This document shows positions 41,526 to 52,202 of a stretch of 64,000 bases of DNA, in pieces. This DNA comes from Turritopsis dohrnii. Lineage: Eukaryota; Cnidaria; Hydrozoa; Anthoathecata; Oceaniidae. Numbering within the stretch: the first letter of the stretch is position 1; each line of letters starts with the position of its first letter. The notes under the pieces are model-generated. The model saw only the letters and a program-made list of their open reading frames with translations, had not been told where the DNA came from and made no database searches. A program made the position numbers and the translations under genes. Location: positions 310,001 to 374,000 of the forward strand of contig BQMF02000122.1 of NCBI GenBank assembly GCA_027922465.2, in the 5' to 3' direction.

Positions 41526-43383
41526 ATGGCTGACGCAAACGCGATATCTGCAGGGGAAATCTTCCAGCTTTTTGAAGAGATCAAGTCACTTGTGTCCAAA
41601 GTACAAGATAGGGAAATTAATGATGTTGAGAAAAATGAAGATCTTTGCCATCAACTTACATTGTTTATGGAGGTTTTATATGAATTATCCAACATTGAAT
41701 CCTTGAGTATAAACTGTAAAACTAATTTAACTAAATCTTTGGAAATGTTAACATTGTTGTGTCATATAATCCAGCAAGAGAGTTTTGATTATCTGTCATC
41801 AACCAAAATATCCACTGTATGCATTGACTTTAAACCTTTATCAAGTTCTTGTGGCAACCGTGGAAGACCTAAGTATTATATATCTCCAGAAGCTTTAATA
41901 AACTTCCGTGACCTTGGCTTTAGTTGGATAGAAATCGCAAGAATGCTTTGTGTTTCACGTTGGACAGTGAAAAGAAGAGTTGATGAGCTTGGGTTGAAGG
42001 ATATTACTGGATTTTCTGATATAAGTGATGAAGAACTTGAAGATGTCATTAAAACTTTCAAAGAAAGTCATGGAAGATTTGTTGGCCGATCACTGACTCT
42101 AGGACATCTAAAATCGCTGGGTTTAAGGATTCAACAAGCCAGGGTGACAGAAACTCTTAGAAAAATTGATCCAGAAAGTTCTCGTATGAGATGGTCTTTT
42201 TTAGTTCATCGAAGAAAGTACAAAGTGCCAGGTCCAAATAGCTTGTGGCACATAGATGGACATCACAGTCTCATTAACTGGAAATTTGTCATACACGGTG
42301 GCATAGATGGCTTTTCTCGAGCTATTGTCTTTTTACATTGCAATACGAACAATAATAAGGAGACAGTTTTAGATCTATTTGATAATGCTACATCACACTG
42401 GGGTTTGCCATCAAGAGTAAGAACAGATAAAGGTGGAGAAAACGTGCTGGTTTGGGAACGAATGACAGAAATGCGTGGACAAAACAGAGGTAGTTATTTG
42501 GCTGGTTCTTCAGTCCATAATCAGCGCATTGAGAGACTTTGGCGTGATGTCTGGACATACGTATGTCATCAATTTTATTACACATTCCAGGCAATGGAGA
42601 ACCAAGGTAATTGTGAGTTGCTACACGATTTTTTTATTAGAAAAAAGTTTCGTAATTTTTGCTTAAATTTTAATGTTTTTAGTTCTTAAGTTTCATATTC
42701 TAATCTTACTTTATGATTTGTTATTTTTCTGTTACGAATTCATATCCAATCAATGATTGTTACTGGGAAGCCTTGAAAATATTTTTCACACAAAGGTGTA
42801 TAAACAAAAACATTTGATAACATGACTTTATAGGCCATAGCTGACATAAGAAAACAATACATTTTGTTTCCAAAAATGTTTTCAATGCAACACAAATGTA
42901 GGAAATATTACTTTTTTTATTTTTATTTTATTTTTTTATTTTTTTTACTGTGCAGGAATACTTGATGTAAGCAATGAACTTCATTTGTTTGTCCTGCATT
43001 ATGTGTTCAAGCCGAGAATAAACAGAGTGATTGATTCGTTTGTAACTGGTTGGAACAATCATCCTCTACGAACAGAGCACAATCAGTCACCAAATCGAAT
43101 TTTTAACAGTGGTATGATGGATATCAGAAATAGGACACAACATCAAATTGCAGAGGTTTTTTCTGAAGATCTATTACATGATGATTTAGAATGGTTTGGT
43201 ATGGACTGGGGTGCTCCAACACCGTGTGATGATGGCTTACAAACAGTCGAGTTATTAAATATTGAATCACCTGTTGACAATGCTTTAGAGATTATGGCTG
43301 GAATCGACCCTTTGAAAGAATCGCAAACATTTGGAATAGATGTTTATTTGGAAGTTTTATCTCTTTTTGGGTATACTGTCTAA
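41526..43383 (+). CDS. Integrase-like protein, two exons, apparently intact
   Basis: Exon 1 is 41526-42606 and exon 2 is 42956-43383. The 349-bp intron has GT/AG borders and a T-rich acceptor, and the spliced frame is 502 codons. The start at 41526 (atcATGG) is preferred over 41514. An N-terminal helical part is followed by a helix-turn-helix at about residues 137-160 ('IEIARMLCVSRWTVKRRV'). A retroviral-type integrase core has Asp244 ('LWHIDGHH'), Asp301 ('VRTDKGGEN') and Glu336 ('NQRIERLWRD'), which is D-56-D-34-E. A C-terminal part with 'FVTGWNNHPLRTEH' and an acidic region ends at TAA. Proteins of this layout recur in invertebrate and fish genomes as integrase-core proteins related to Ginger-like elements. 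No element ends were found around it, so it may be a cellular gene or a mobile element whose ends I missed. Confidence 0.82.
42607..42955 (+). other. Intron of the integrase-like gene
   Basis: Begins GTAATTG and ends in a long T-rich tract and TGTGCAG. Joining the exons changes CAA G to CAA GGA and keeps 'MENQGILDVSNELHLF' in frame. Confidence 0.8.
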
Positions 43384-43742
43384 GTTTTAAAAGCCTTTTC
43401 GAATAGTGGAATTTGCTTTATCGCCGGAGCATTAAGATCTCCAGTTTTTTTTGTGACCTTTTTAGACACAATATCGTTTTGAACTTTAGAAAGTACGTTT
43501 GATTCTCCCGAAATCGTTAAAACGTTACATATCCATTCGCGAAGTCGAACATTTTTTAAAATTCTGTGACCTGAGGAATTGATACAATTTTTTTCAGAAT
43601 GATTTCGTGATACTGTAATAGGTAGTTTTGACTTTTTGGGGGACCAATGGTAAAAAGAGGTAGAATAGTCAAATTATAATTACGATATTATTTTAATAGA
43701 TATCTTTTTTATTCAATATAAATAAAAACAAAAGTCAAAGAA
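43384..43742. other. 3' flank of the integrase gene and target site of the BEL/Pao insertion
   Basis: No gene seen. An AATAAAA polyadenylation-like signal lies near 43720. The last five bases, AAGAA (43738-43742), are the left copy of the BEL/Pao target-site duplication. Confidence 0.6.
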
Positions 43743-44474
43743 TGTTTCGGAGCACACACAAGAAATGATTTGATTTCGAGGCGTATATTTGTAATCTCGA
43801 TGGATTCAAACTGAATGAAGAAAAATACAAAAGGAAATTAAATATATGATAAAAAGTACATGTGAGTATAATTGAAAAAGTTTAAGTTGAAAAAATCTAA
43901 TTGAAAAAGTTTAATTTGAAAAAATTTCTAAGTCTGAAAAAAGTTCAAAAAGTAAAAAATATTATAAGTCCAGATGCTTACCAGCTTGCCAGAATGTGAG
44001 TCTGAAAAGAGGGTGTGGCTCCAAAGTGTTGAAAGTTGAATTGAAAAAATTTTGATAGTTGAAAATTATTTGAGATATGAGTTAGTTATCAAACTTGAAA
44101 ATTTGAAAGTTGAGTTAAGAGGCCATCTTGAAATTTGATGTTGACTGCTCAAGATCAAGTTGACAACTGAATGACAAACCTAAGAGCTGGTATTTAAAGG
44201 CCAAAAAAGCAAAGTGGACATGTAAATTGTAAATAGGGCCTTAAGCAAAGTTGACATACAAATATAAAAATAAATAGAGCCTTAGCATATAAACTTGAAA
44301 ATACTGTCTAAATAGTAAATAGAGCCTTAATTGTGTGAGCTATGAATACAAAAAAGGGATTCTAGAGCAAAGTAGATATGACCCAAAATGTAAACAAACT
44401 GATAATAAGGGCCTGAACACACTGGAACAAAATTTTTAATATAAACACTAGAATTGAAGTTTGTTCAATTTACA
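43743..44474 (-). repeat. 3' LTR of the intact BEL/Pao element
   Basis: 732 bp, bounded on the plus strand by TGTTTCGGAG and CAATTTACA. It appears identical to 50858-51589. It contains a short internal repeat built on 'ttgaaaaagttt'. Confidence 0.93.
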
Positions 44475-44490
44475 TTCCCCCAGCAGAAAA
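44475..44490 (-). promoter_or_regulatory. Polypurine tract of the intact BEL/Pao element
   Basis: On the minus strand 'ttctgctgggggaa' immediately before the LTR's TG. It serves as the plus-strand primer during reverse transcription. Confidence 0.75.
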
Positions 44491-44503
44491 TTCAAAATTT
44501 TGT

Positions 44504-47500
44504 TCATTGTTCGTTTTCCAACATTGAAAATTCTTCCCAAACACTCAATTCGTCCACGGGGTGAATCATTACAAGACTACGGACTGCTCGATGTGTGACA
44601 CGATTCACACTTTCATTGTGATTTCGATACTCGACCAGAACTTTTCGAATCTTCCCGTCAGTACTGTATTCCAACTGTTTCACCTTTCCGAATTGATACA
44701 CGTTTGCTATCGGACCGTCTCGTTTCGTGAACAGAACGACATCCCCAACTTTCATGTCACGATCGTTGTGGAACCATTTCGGGCGATGCATCAGGTTGGG
44801 AACATGGACAGTAAGCCAGACTTCAAACCAGGCATCGAATATCCTCTGGTTAAGTTTAGCAAACTTGTCAGTGTTGGTTGTCATCTTGACTGGAAATGCA
44901 GGACTTCGGTTGTTGTTTCGTCCCATCAAAAGGCGGTTCGGTGTAAGAACATCTGCAACTTCGAATTCTGTGTGGCTGTTGACTGCTATCGGCATATCAT
45001 TGATCGTGTTTGCGATTTGGGCAGCAACTGTCTCCCACTGGAGAACTGACAATCTTTCGTTGTGGAAATTTGTAGTGATGGATTTTCGAACTTCTCGGAT
45101 CTTCCGCTCCACTTTCCCATGCATGTGATGACCAGCGACAGGACAAACATCAAATTGCACTTGGGCTTGGCAGAAGAGATGGTTCTGAATGTCGGTGAAG
45201 TCAAGACGCATGGTTTCACATCCCTTAACAAGTTGACTTCCTTCATCAGGGAGCAAGTATTTCGGGTAACCAACGTGACTTGCAAATCTTGTGAATGATA
45301 GGATGAAAGATGGCGTGCTGTAATCATCCATAACATTGATTTTTGTTGCTGATGTAGTTGTACAGCAGAATATCACAAGCCATATTTTAACGGTAGTTCG
45401 CTTGTGAAAATTTGAGTAGGCGTTCAGTGGTCCACACAAATCTACTTGAGTCGAGTAAAATGGTGGTGCTATGTTGAAATTGTGCCTTGAGACTGGACCC
45501 ATTTCCACTTCCACAGTCTTCTTTGTGATGTATCGACATCGCTCACAGCGTTTTCTCATCAATTTCACCAATTCTTTGCCGTCGATGATGTAGGCGACTT
45601 GTAAGACATATCTGTACACAGTTTCGACACCGGCATGTTTTGCAACCGGATGTTTCCAATGGATGTGATTGACGATACTGAATGCTATTGGTGAGTACCT
45701 GTCGATAATGGGCACGAAGAACATGGAAGCTGACAGGTCGATCATAGCTTCGGTTAGTCTTCCAGTAGCAGTGACTTCGTTAGACGGCAGTATTCTTCCA
45801 ACGTAGTAGAGGATTCCATCTTTACATTTGCTGATCTTGTTGTACTTCTTCTCTGGTGTGAACACTTTAACCTCTTCAGTTGCTTTCGTGAAGAAGTATT
45901 TCTCAGCTTGACTGATGGTTTGAGTTGTCAGGTTTGATTTTGACGATCTTTTCAGGCGATTTTTCAGATTATTGACAAATTTGATGACGAGTCCCATTAT
46001 TCGAATGATCTTTGCCCAATCGAATCTGTTCGGGTCGAGGAGATATTGAGAAAATTTGTGTCTTTCCGTGATTGAGGATAGATGGGCTGATGGTTTTTCC
46101 ACAGGACATTTGTTTGGTGCTTGTTCGAATTGTGGAAGGATTCTTTCTTTGTTGACGAATGTGATATCTTCTTGGTTCAGCTTGATCTTGTCAACGCTTG
46201 TTACAGGAAACTTGTCTTTGGTCTCACGCATCCATGGAAGGCCATTATACCACGGAGAATTTTGACCAACATCCTGGAGGGTAGCACCTCTTCGGGTTCC
46301 GATGTCAGCTATCATCTCTTGGCTCCTGACAAACTTCCAGTCTGACGGCTTGGTGAATCTGTGTATCTCAAGAACTCTGTTCCGGACCCATGGTTTGAGT
46401 TGTTTGTCGCTTCCGTTGATCCAGAACAGAACAATTTGGCTATCGGTTAATTTGAGTGATGATTGGTGATGCTTTTTGAACGACCGCCTGACAACTTCGC
46501 CAGTGTGAGTGTTGAGGGTTGCCGCCAGTAGCTCTGCTCGAGGTTGTGTTGATCCATTTGGTACAAGTCGAGATCTGGAGAAAACCAGTTGACATGAGAA
46601 GTTTCCAGATTTTCGTTTAAACCTGGCATAGATTGCAACACAAGCGATGTCTTTTGATGCATCTCCTGCGTCGATTGTTGTGATTTTGAGATCAACTGCA
46701 TCTTCAGGTACGATTGCACGATGAAATCTGATTGTCGGGATTTCCTCCATCATTGCAAAGTGCGAATTCCAAACAGGTCGGAGGTCATCGGGAATTCTGT
46801 CGTCCCAATCTAAACCTCTGTCGACGAGTTGATGCAAGTCCAACTTCATGGCTGCGGTAAGAGGTGTGATTTTGCCTGTGATATCATACAACTCAGCAAC
46901 CTTTGATACACATTGGCGACGGGTCAGGTTGGCAGGTACTGTGTTGATGGTTGTAGGTTTCTTCCCTCTGATTTTCTTAGCGAAATTCAATTCACTGATG
47001 TCCAACGAGATTGTGTCTTCTTCGGGGTACCATTTCATCCCAGCTACGTTTATGCTTTTGCCATCTGCAGAAAGGTCTGGACTCGGCGGTTGATGTGAGA
47101 ACGTTACTCCTTTGAGCGCAAATCCACCTTTGTTGATTGCAACTTCCAAGTCTTCGGCAAGTTGGATGGCAGCTTCAGGTGTTTCATCACCACTCAGGAC
47201 ATCATCAACGAAAGTGTCGTTTTCAACTACCTCAGTTGCTTTTGGTGTATCTTCTTTTGACATTTGGGCAGTTTGTCTCAATGCTCTTTCTGATTGGTTT
47301 CCTGATGACTTGACCCCATAGATTAGAGTCATGATCACTTTCTCCTTGGGCAACTTTGATTTGTCCAATTCGTCTTGCCATATATATCGCTGCAGGCACC
47401 AGTGATGTTCGTTCAACTTGACGGAATTATACATTTTCCTCACATCCGTGTGAAAGGCTGTGTGATGTGAGGTCCAACGAATGAGTATTTCTACGAGACG

Positions 47501-50500
47501 ATTCATGTTGTTTGTTCCCTTCGCGAGAATGTCATTGAGGCTGTACCCGGAACTTGTTGGTTGTGATGCGTCAAAGACTACGCGACATGGGGTTGAGAGA
47601 GAGTTGGTGTTCCACACAGCTCTCCATGGTATGAAATTTTGCACCTTGCTGTTCTGAAGCATCAGTTGTTGTTGATGGCTGAGGCTTTCAACGTAGGCAA
47701 CAAATCCCAAAGATTGCATCTTCTTCTCCGAGGCAATCACATCTTCTTTGTCCTTGGGTTCTTTGTCGAGTTTCTTTAGCTGCTGATGATATACTTTCAG
47801 GGCTTTCTGTTTGTTGTTGGCGAGCTTTACTTCTGGATTGTGAAGAAGTGGGAGATCTGCGTAGCACTGTCTCTTGTTGATGTCGATGGTTACAGATTTG
47901 TTGATAAGGTCTTGTTCCACTTCCTCCTTGATGCTAATGGACTCGGTGGATTCGTTCTCCTTGCAGGTTTTACAGTCTCTGCAATTGACACATCTGTAAT
48001 CAATGTTGCTTCCAGCTGCTTCAACGTCTTCGAAAATTTTCTGGTTTCGTGACAGTAATGCTGTGCTGGCTTCTTCTGGTTGATGATACAGAAGGTCTTG
48101 GTTGTGGTCTTTATCGACTTTGATGTGAAGTAGTGCGACGTCAGGATTGGCGAGGATCCCTGCATCGAACATTTGCTGTTGGTTAGCCAAGAATGACTGC
48201 ATTGCTTGACTGCTGTAATGATGCTTCGAAATGTTGTTGAACACATGGTGGGGACCCCCAACGACACCTCTTCCACCATCTGCGTTGTTGAACGGTGATT
48301 CATAAATGGTCAATCCAGATGGCATCTGAAAAATCTCCTTGGGATGGTAACGTAAATACTTGATCCCAAGCATTACATCAACGTCTCCTCCGATTGCTGG
48401 TGGTAACATGGGTAGACTTGCAGGATCTTTACCAAGTTGACTGTAGGCAAGGTGTATGTCCTTTTGAACTTCATTGAGTGGATAGACCGGGAAGGTTGCT
48501 GTGATTCGAGGCAGACAAACCCCGGAGAGGTGAGCGTCACGACCATTGGTGAGGGGTAGACGTATGCTGTAGATCCCTCGACTTGTGGTCTTCATCTCGC
48601 CGATTCCGCCAATCGACACATCTCCTTTAAACTCAAGAGTTGCTCGGTCACCAAAGTAGCTGATTGCTCGCTCTGAAATTATCATGTTACTGCATCCAAG
48701 GTCAAAGAAGATCGTACATCTGCGTTGATTGACGTAGATTGTTTGCAGGATGTAGACTGCGTTATCTTCAATAACTGGCTCCTCAGCTGGGTTGGAGTTT
48801 GAAGGCTTAATCTTGCTTGTTGAAGCTTTGTGTGATTGAACTTCAGCGTAGAACGACAGTTTGATATCCTTTGCGAATGCTGGAAGGTCTGCATGTTGAG
48901 GGCGTAGGATGCATCTGTCCTTGAAATTTTGGAGAATCCGTTGGTTTTCTTGTGACGTTGCATGCTCCTGACAGACTAGAACATGCTTTCGGCATCCGTG
49001 ACCGTCATGTGATGGGTGAGGGCAGGTGAAGGTTCTCTGGCACCGACCTTCTTTGTGTTTCTCTTGTGAGTACTTGGCACCAGGGTATAGACACTGACTG
49101 CAAAGTCCCTTCTTCTTGAGTGTGCTGAGGCGTTCCGCAGGTGTCATGCCTGCGAAGAATTGACATGAGAAGTATTGTATCAACTTTGATCGATTTGGGC
49201 CATTTGTTTTGACGTGACCCGTCTCCCCGCAGATGAAGCATTTTTCTTGGATGTACGGTTGATCTTGATGAACTTCTGCAGGATGGGCACCGTGTTGACT
49301 TCGTGAGTGTTGTGATGAAGATTTGTCGTGGGATGAGCAGTGAAGGAGCTTCTTCTGTTGTACTGAAAGCTCTTTCTCCAGGAATTTAATGAGTTCTTTC
49401 CATGCTTCGGGCTCGCTCAGCTCTTTTTCGTCAAGCAAAGCAAACCACCTTGTGATGCGTACATCGTCCAGGAGTACGTAAACCTTTTCGATCGCGTCAC
49501 TGTAATATAGGCGATTTTGGATGCTGTGATCTGCAGCTAACTTCTGTAAGTCTCTCATAAGGTTCAGAATCTTGCTCAACGTCTCAATCTGCTTCTCTGG
49601 ATCCCTTGTCTTCCAGATTTTGCTCGTCTGACTTAACTGGGACAGTTTCTTTGTGAGCAGCAGCTTGGCATCACCATACGAGGCTTTCAAACGACGCCAT
49701 ATCTCCTCAATGGTGTCGACCCCCTTAACAAGCGTGAGGGCCGGACCTTCAAGGAAATTGTTCTTGAGAAGGTCTGGTAGAAGGGCTGTTGGTGTAGACT
49801 TTATATAGAGTTTGTTAAAGTCACTTATGAACGTATAAATGTCACTTGAAGAGTCGTAGCCCTTGAATTTCGACAGCTTGATGTTGAGTTTGGTTGCTTC
49901 GAAGCTTTGCTGCTTAACGATCTCCTTCTCCTTTATTTCATTTTGGAGACTGTCTGAATAAGTTTGTTTGAGAGTAACGAGTTTGTCATAGCTGTCGTTG
50001 ATGGTTTTGATGGCTTCACTGTCCGATTCTTCGTTCTTCATCGTCAGGATGTCCTTCATCTGCTTGGATATGGCATTCACCGCTTGTAAATCAGCTTGAA
50101 GGTCCTTTTTCGCAAGAATCAGTTCGTCGAAAGTGAAGGTTGTGGGTTTCTGACTGAACTTCTGAGTAAGAGGCTTCATAGCGTTTTTGACCTCTTTCAT
50201 CAGGAATGATTGTGATGTGAGTGACAATCGGTTGAGGCGAGTTTGTTTATCAAGTTGCTCCTTGCGCAGTTCCTTCCGTCTTAATTTGATTTTGATCATG
50301 AATTCTCTAATCACGGAAATCGTTTGTTCGTGGAGTTTAACAAACTTCTGCTCGTACTCTTCATGGGGTAAATTGAGTTCGATTTCTGCATGAGCCGTTC
50401 TGAATTTGGTCCTCAATTCCTCAATCTTTATGGTCACTGTTTCGACTTCATCAAGTGTCATTTCCTCAAGATCGTTTTCCATGATGATGTCTTCGACGTT

Positions 50501-50872
50501 TCTAGAGGCAATGTCTTGTTGGATGATGAGTATCTTCAATCGTTCGCTCTCCATCTTGATCTCTTCCTCTGTTTCGTCAAGTCTCCAGTTCTCAACAAGC
50601 GTGGAAATTTCGTCTACACCGTCTTCGTTCTCAATTGTGTCCTCGTGTACGTTTTCGTCAGCTCTGTTGATCTGCTCCTCCGGTATTCTCTCAGCTAATC
50701 CTCTTCCGTTTGGCTCCTCCGATTCTCTTCCGTCCGTATCCTTGTCTGTTAATCCGATCCGTTCCCCAGTTGAGTCCAGTACTGAGTAGTTGATCCTCTC
50801 CGTTGTCCTTGTTGATCTACGCATGTAGCATCCAGTGATGGTTGGTTGCTGTTTGAATGTTTCGGAGCACAC
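44504..50872 (-). CDS. BEL/Pao gag-pol polyprotein, 2,122 codons, intact
   Basis: Order: charged, coiled-coil-rich N-terminus (1-320); gag region with 'LSKFKGYDSSSDIYTFISDF' (about 330-500); Cys/His knuckles starting 'CFICGETGH' (about 545-640); aspartic protease with 'FFDLGCSNMI' (about 724). RT (about 1080-1290) has 'FHTDVRKMYNSV' and catalytic 'FVDD' at 1221-1224. The Pao-type region and RNase H (about 1330-1530) follow. The integrase has a zinc module ('HWKHPVAKHAG', 'CERC') and D1811, D1876, E1922. The C-terminal domain contains 'KVGDVVLFTKRDG'. No stop or frameshift. The first ATG (50872) lies inside the 5' LTR; ATG at codon 17 ('MRRSTRTT') lies just outside it and may be the real start. 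A single frame for gag and pol is usual in BEL/Pao. Confidence 0.92.
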   Translation of the reverse strand: MCSETFKQQPTITGCYMRRSTRTTERINYSVLDSTGERIGLTDKDTDGRESEEPNGRGLAERIPEEQINRADENVHEDTIENEDGVDEISTLVENWRLDETEEEIKMESERLKILIIQQDIASRNVEDIIMENDLEEMTLDEVETVTIKIEELRTKFRTAHAEIELNLPHEEYEQKFVKLHEQTISVIREFMIKIKLRRKELRKEQLDKQTRLNRLSLTSQSFLMKEVKNAMKPLTQKFSQKPTTFTFDELILAKKDLQADLQAVNAISKQMKDILTMKNEESDSEAIKTINDSYDKLVTLKQTYSDSLQNEIKEKEIVKQQSFEATKLNIKLSKFKGYDSSSDIYTFISDFNKLYIKSTPTALLPDLLKNNFLEGPALTLVKGVDTIEEIWRRLKASYGDAKLLLTKKLSQLSQTSKIWKTRDPEKQIETLSKILNLMRDLQKLAADHSIQNRLYYSDAIEKVYVLLDDVRITRWFALLDEKELSEPEAWKELIKFLEKELSVQQKKLLHCSSHDKSSSQHSRSQHGAHPAEVHQDQPYIQEKCFICGETGHVKTNGPNRSKLIQYFSCQFFAGMTPAERLSTLKKKGLCSQCLYPGAKYSQEKHKEGRCQRTFTCPHPSHDGHGCRKHVLVCQEHATSQENQRILQNFKDRCILRPQHADLPAFAKDIKLSFYAEVQSHKASTSKIKPSNSNPAEEPVIEDNAVYILQTIYVNQRRCTIFFDLGCSNMIISERAISYFGDRATLEFKGDVSIGGIGEMKTTSRGIYSIRLPLTNGRDAHLSGVCLPRITATFPVYPLNEVQKDIHLAYSQLGKDPASLPMLPPAIGGDVDVMLGIKYLRYHPKEIFQMPSGLTIYESPFNNADGGRGVVGGPHHVFNNISKHHYSSQAMQSFLANQQQMFDAGILANPDVALLHIKVDKDHNQDLLYHQPEEASTALLSRNQKIFEDVEAAGSNIDYRCVNCRDCKTCKENESTESISIKEEVEQDLINKSVTIDINKRQCYADLPLLHNPEVKLANNKQKALKVYHQQLKKLDKEPKDKEDVIASEKKMQSLGFVAYVESLSHQQQLMLQNSKVQNFIPWRAVWNTNSLSTPCRVVFDASQPTSSGYSLNDILAKGTNNMNRLVEILIRWTSHHTAFHTDVRKMYNSVKLNEHHWCLQRYIWQDELDKSKLPKEKVIMTLIYGVKSSGNQSERALRQTAQMSKEDTPKATEVVENDTFVDDVLSGDETPEAAIQLAEDLEVAINKGGFALKGVTFSHQPPSPDLSADGKSINVAGMKWYPEEDTISLDISELNFAKKIRGKKPTTINTVPANLTRRQCVSKVAELYDITGKITPLTAAMKLDLHQLVDRGLDWDDRIPDDLRPVWNSHFAMMEEIPTIRFHRAIVPEDAVDLKITTIDAGDASKDIACVAIYARFKRKSGNFSCQLVFSRSRLVPNGSTQPRAELLAATLNTHTGEVVRRSFKKHHQSSLKLTDSQIVLFWINGSDKQLKPWVRNRVLEIHRFTKPSDWKFVRSQEMIADIGTRRGATLQDVGQNSPWYNGLPWMRETKDKFPVTSVDKIKLNQEDITFVNKERILPQFEQAPNKCPVEKPSAHLSSITERHKFSQYLLDPNRFDWAKIIRIMGLVIKFVNNLKNRLKRSSKSNLTTQTISQAEKYFFTKATEEVKVFTPEKKYNKISKCKDGILYYVGRILPSNEVTATGRLTEAMIDLSASMFFVPIIDRYSPIAFSIVNHIHWKHPVAKHAGVETVYRYVLQVAYIIDGKELVKLMRKRCERCRYITKKTVEVEMGPVSRHNFNIAPPFYSTQVDLCGPLNAYSNFHKRTTVKIWLVIFCCTTTSATKINVMDDYSTPSFILSFTRFASHVGYPKYLLPDEGSQLVKGCETMRLDFTDIQNHLFCQAQVQFDVCPVAGHHMHGKVERKIREVRKSITTNFHNERLSVLQWETVAAQIANTINDMPIAVNSHTEFEVADVLTPNRLLMGRNNNRSPAFPVKMTTNTDKFAKLNQRIFDAWFEVWLTVHVPNLMHRPKWFHNDRDMKVGDVVLFTKRDGPIANVYQFGKVKQLEYSTDGKIRKVLVEYRNHNESVNRVTHRAVRSLVMIHPVDELSVWEEFSMLENEQ

Positions 50873-51589
50873 ACAAGAAATGATTTGATTTCGAGGCGTA
50901 TATTTGTAATCTCGATGGATTCAAACTGAATGAAGAAAAATACAAAAGGAAATTAAATATATGATAAAAAGTACATGTGAGTATAATTGAAAAAGTTTAA
51001 GTTGAAAAAATCTAATTGAAAAAGTTTAATTTGAAAAAATTTCTAAGTCTGAAAAAAGTTCAAAAAGTAAAAAATATTATAAGTCCAGATGCTTACCAGC
51101 TTGCCAGAATGTGAGTCTGAAAAGAGGGTGTGGCTCCAAAGTGTTGAAAGTTGAATTGAAAAAATTTTGATAGTTGAAAATTATTTGAGATATGAGTTAG
51201 TTATCAAACTTGAAAATTTGAAAGTTGAGTTAAGAGGCCATCTTGAAATTTGATGTTGACTGCTCAAGATCAAGTTGACAACTGAATGACAAACCTAAGA
51301 GCTGGTATTTAAAGGCCAAAAAAGCAAAGTGGACATGTAAATTGTAAATAGGGCCTTAAGCAAAGTTGACATACAAATATAAAAATAAATAGAGCCTTAG
51401 CATATAAACTTGAAAATACTGTCTAAATAGTAAATAGAGCCTTAATTGTGTGAGCTATGAATACAAAAAAGGGATTCTAGAGCAAAGTAGATATGACCCA
51501 AAATGTAAACAAACTGATAATAAGGGCCTGAACACACTGGAACAAAATTTTTAATATAAACACTAGAATTGAAGTTTGTTCAATTTACA
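50858..51589 (-). repeat. 5' LTR of the intact BEL/Pao element
   Basis: 732 bp, apparently identical to 43743-44474, and followed on the plus strand by the right AAGAA duplication. It should hold the promoter of the element (minus direction). Confidence 0.93.
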
Positions 51590-51594
51590 AAGAA

Positions 51595-52202
51595 TAAACA
51601 ACAGAAGAATGTCAGTACTCAAGGGCAACAACGGTTTTATCTTATAAGCATTGCTTCTTTTTGGGTGAGCCTCACCAATACGCTCCATATTTTTTATCTT
51701 GGTATGCTTTGACGTCATGCATATGAAAAAAACTGTTTTCCCTTGAAGAACTGTTTTTTGAAAAATATAATGTACTGTAGCTAGTAAAACTGAAGATTAA
51801 AAACAACAAAATACAAGATATACAATACAAGAGTTTTTCTTTCCTTATATTTTTCGAGGATAATTTCCTGTATTAAAACAAAATCAACGTCCTCATAAAG
51901 AATTTGGATATATAAGGCCAGACACTACAAAAAATGTCTGAAAAACACAAGTTGAAAATATCTACGCAGCAGTCCTTCTATACAGTTACATACTTCATCA
52001 AAGGAGGGTGAGAGAAAAATTTCCTTAAGAAAACAGAAATCAACGAAGAAGGGACAATAACTTTAAGGCTATATTCAAAACAAACAGTATCGAAATTTGG
52101 TGAGAACGTGCATTTTGTATCTGACAGGAATCTCAAAAGATTTACTTTGCCAACATAATATCAAAGCAATTATCAAATATCGAATGATAATCAAACGTCA
52201 GT
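51595..52202. other. Downstream region between HECT gene and BEL/Pao element
   Basis: AT-rich, no gene supported. It is the 3' flank of the minus-strand HECT gene and may include its 3' UTR. Confidence 0.4.

Larger units (their letters stand above)
43743..51589 (-). mobile_element. Complete BEL/Pao LTR retrotransposon, young
   Basis: 7,847 bp. The two 732-bp LTRs (43743-44474 and 50858-51589) read the same throughout by eye and start TG and end CA. The flanking 5-bp duplication is AAGAA (43738-43742 and 51590-51594). On the minus strand, a polypurine tract (gctgggggaa) directly precedes the 3' LTR. One uninterrupted gag-pol frame fills the interior. LTRs without visible differences, a perfect target duplication and an open frame point to a very recent insertion. 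A young assembly-collapsed repeat is also possible. This is the best candidate in the window for an active element. Confidence 0.93.

Noticed and set aside
44561..50789. Many plus-strand frames of 60-160 codons across the BEL/Pao element
   Set aside because: All are shadows of the 2,122-codon minus-strand gag-pol frame.
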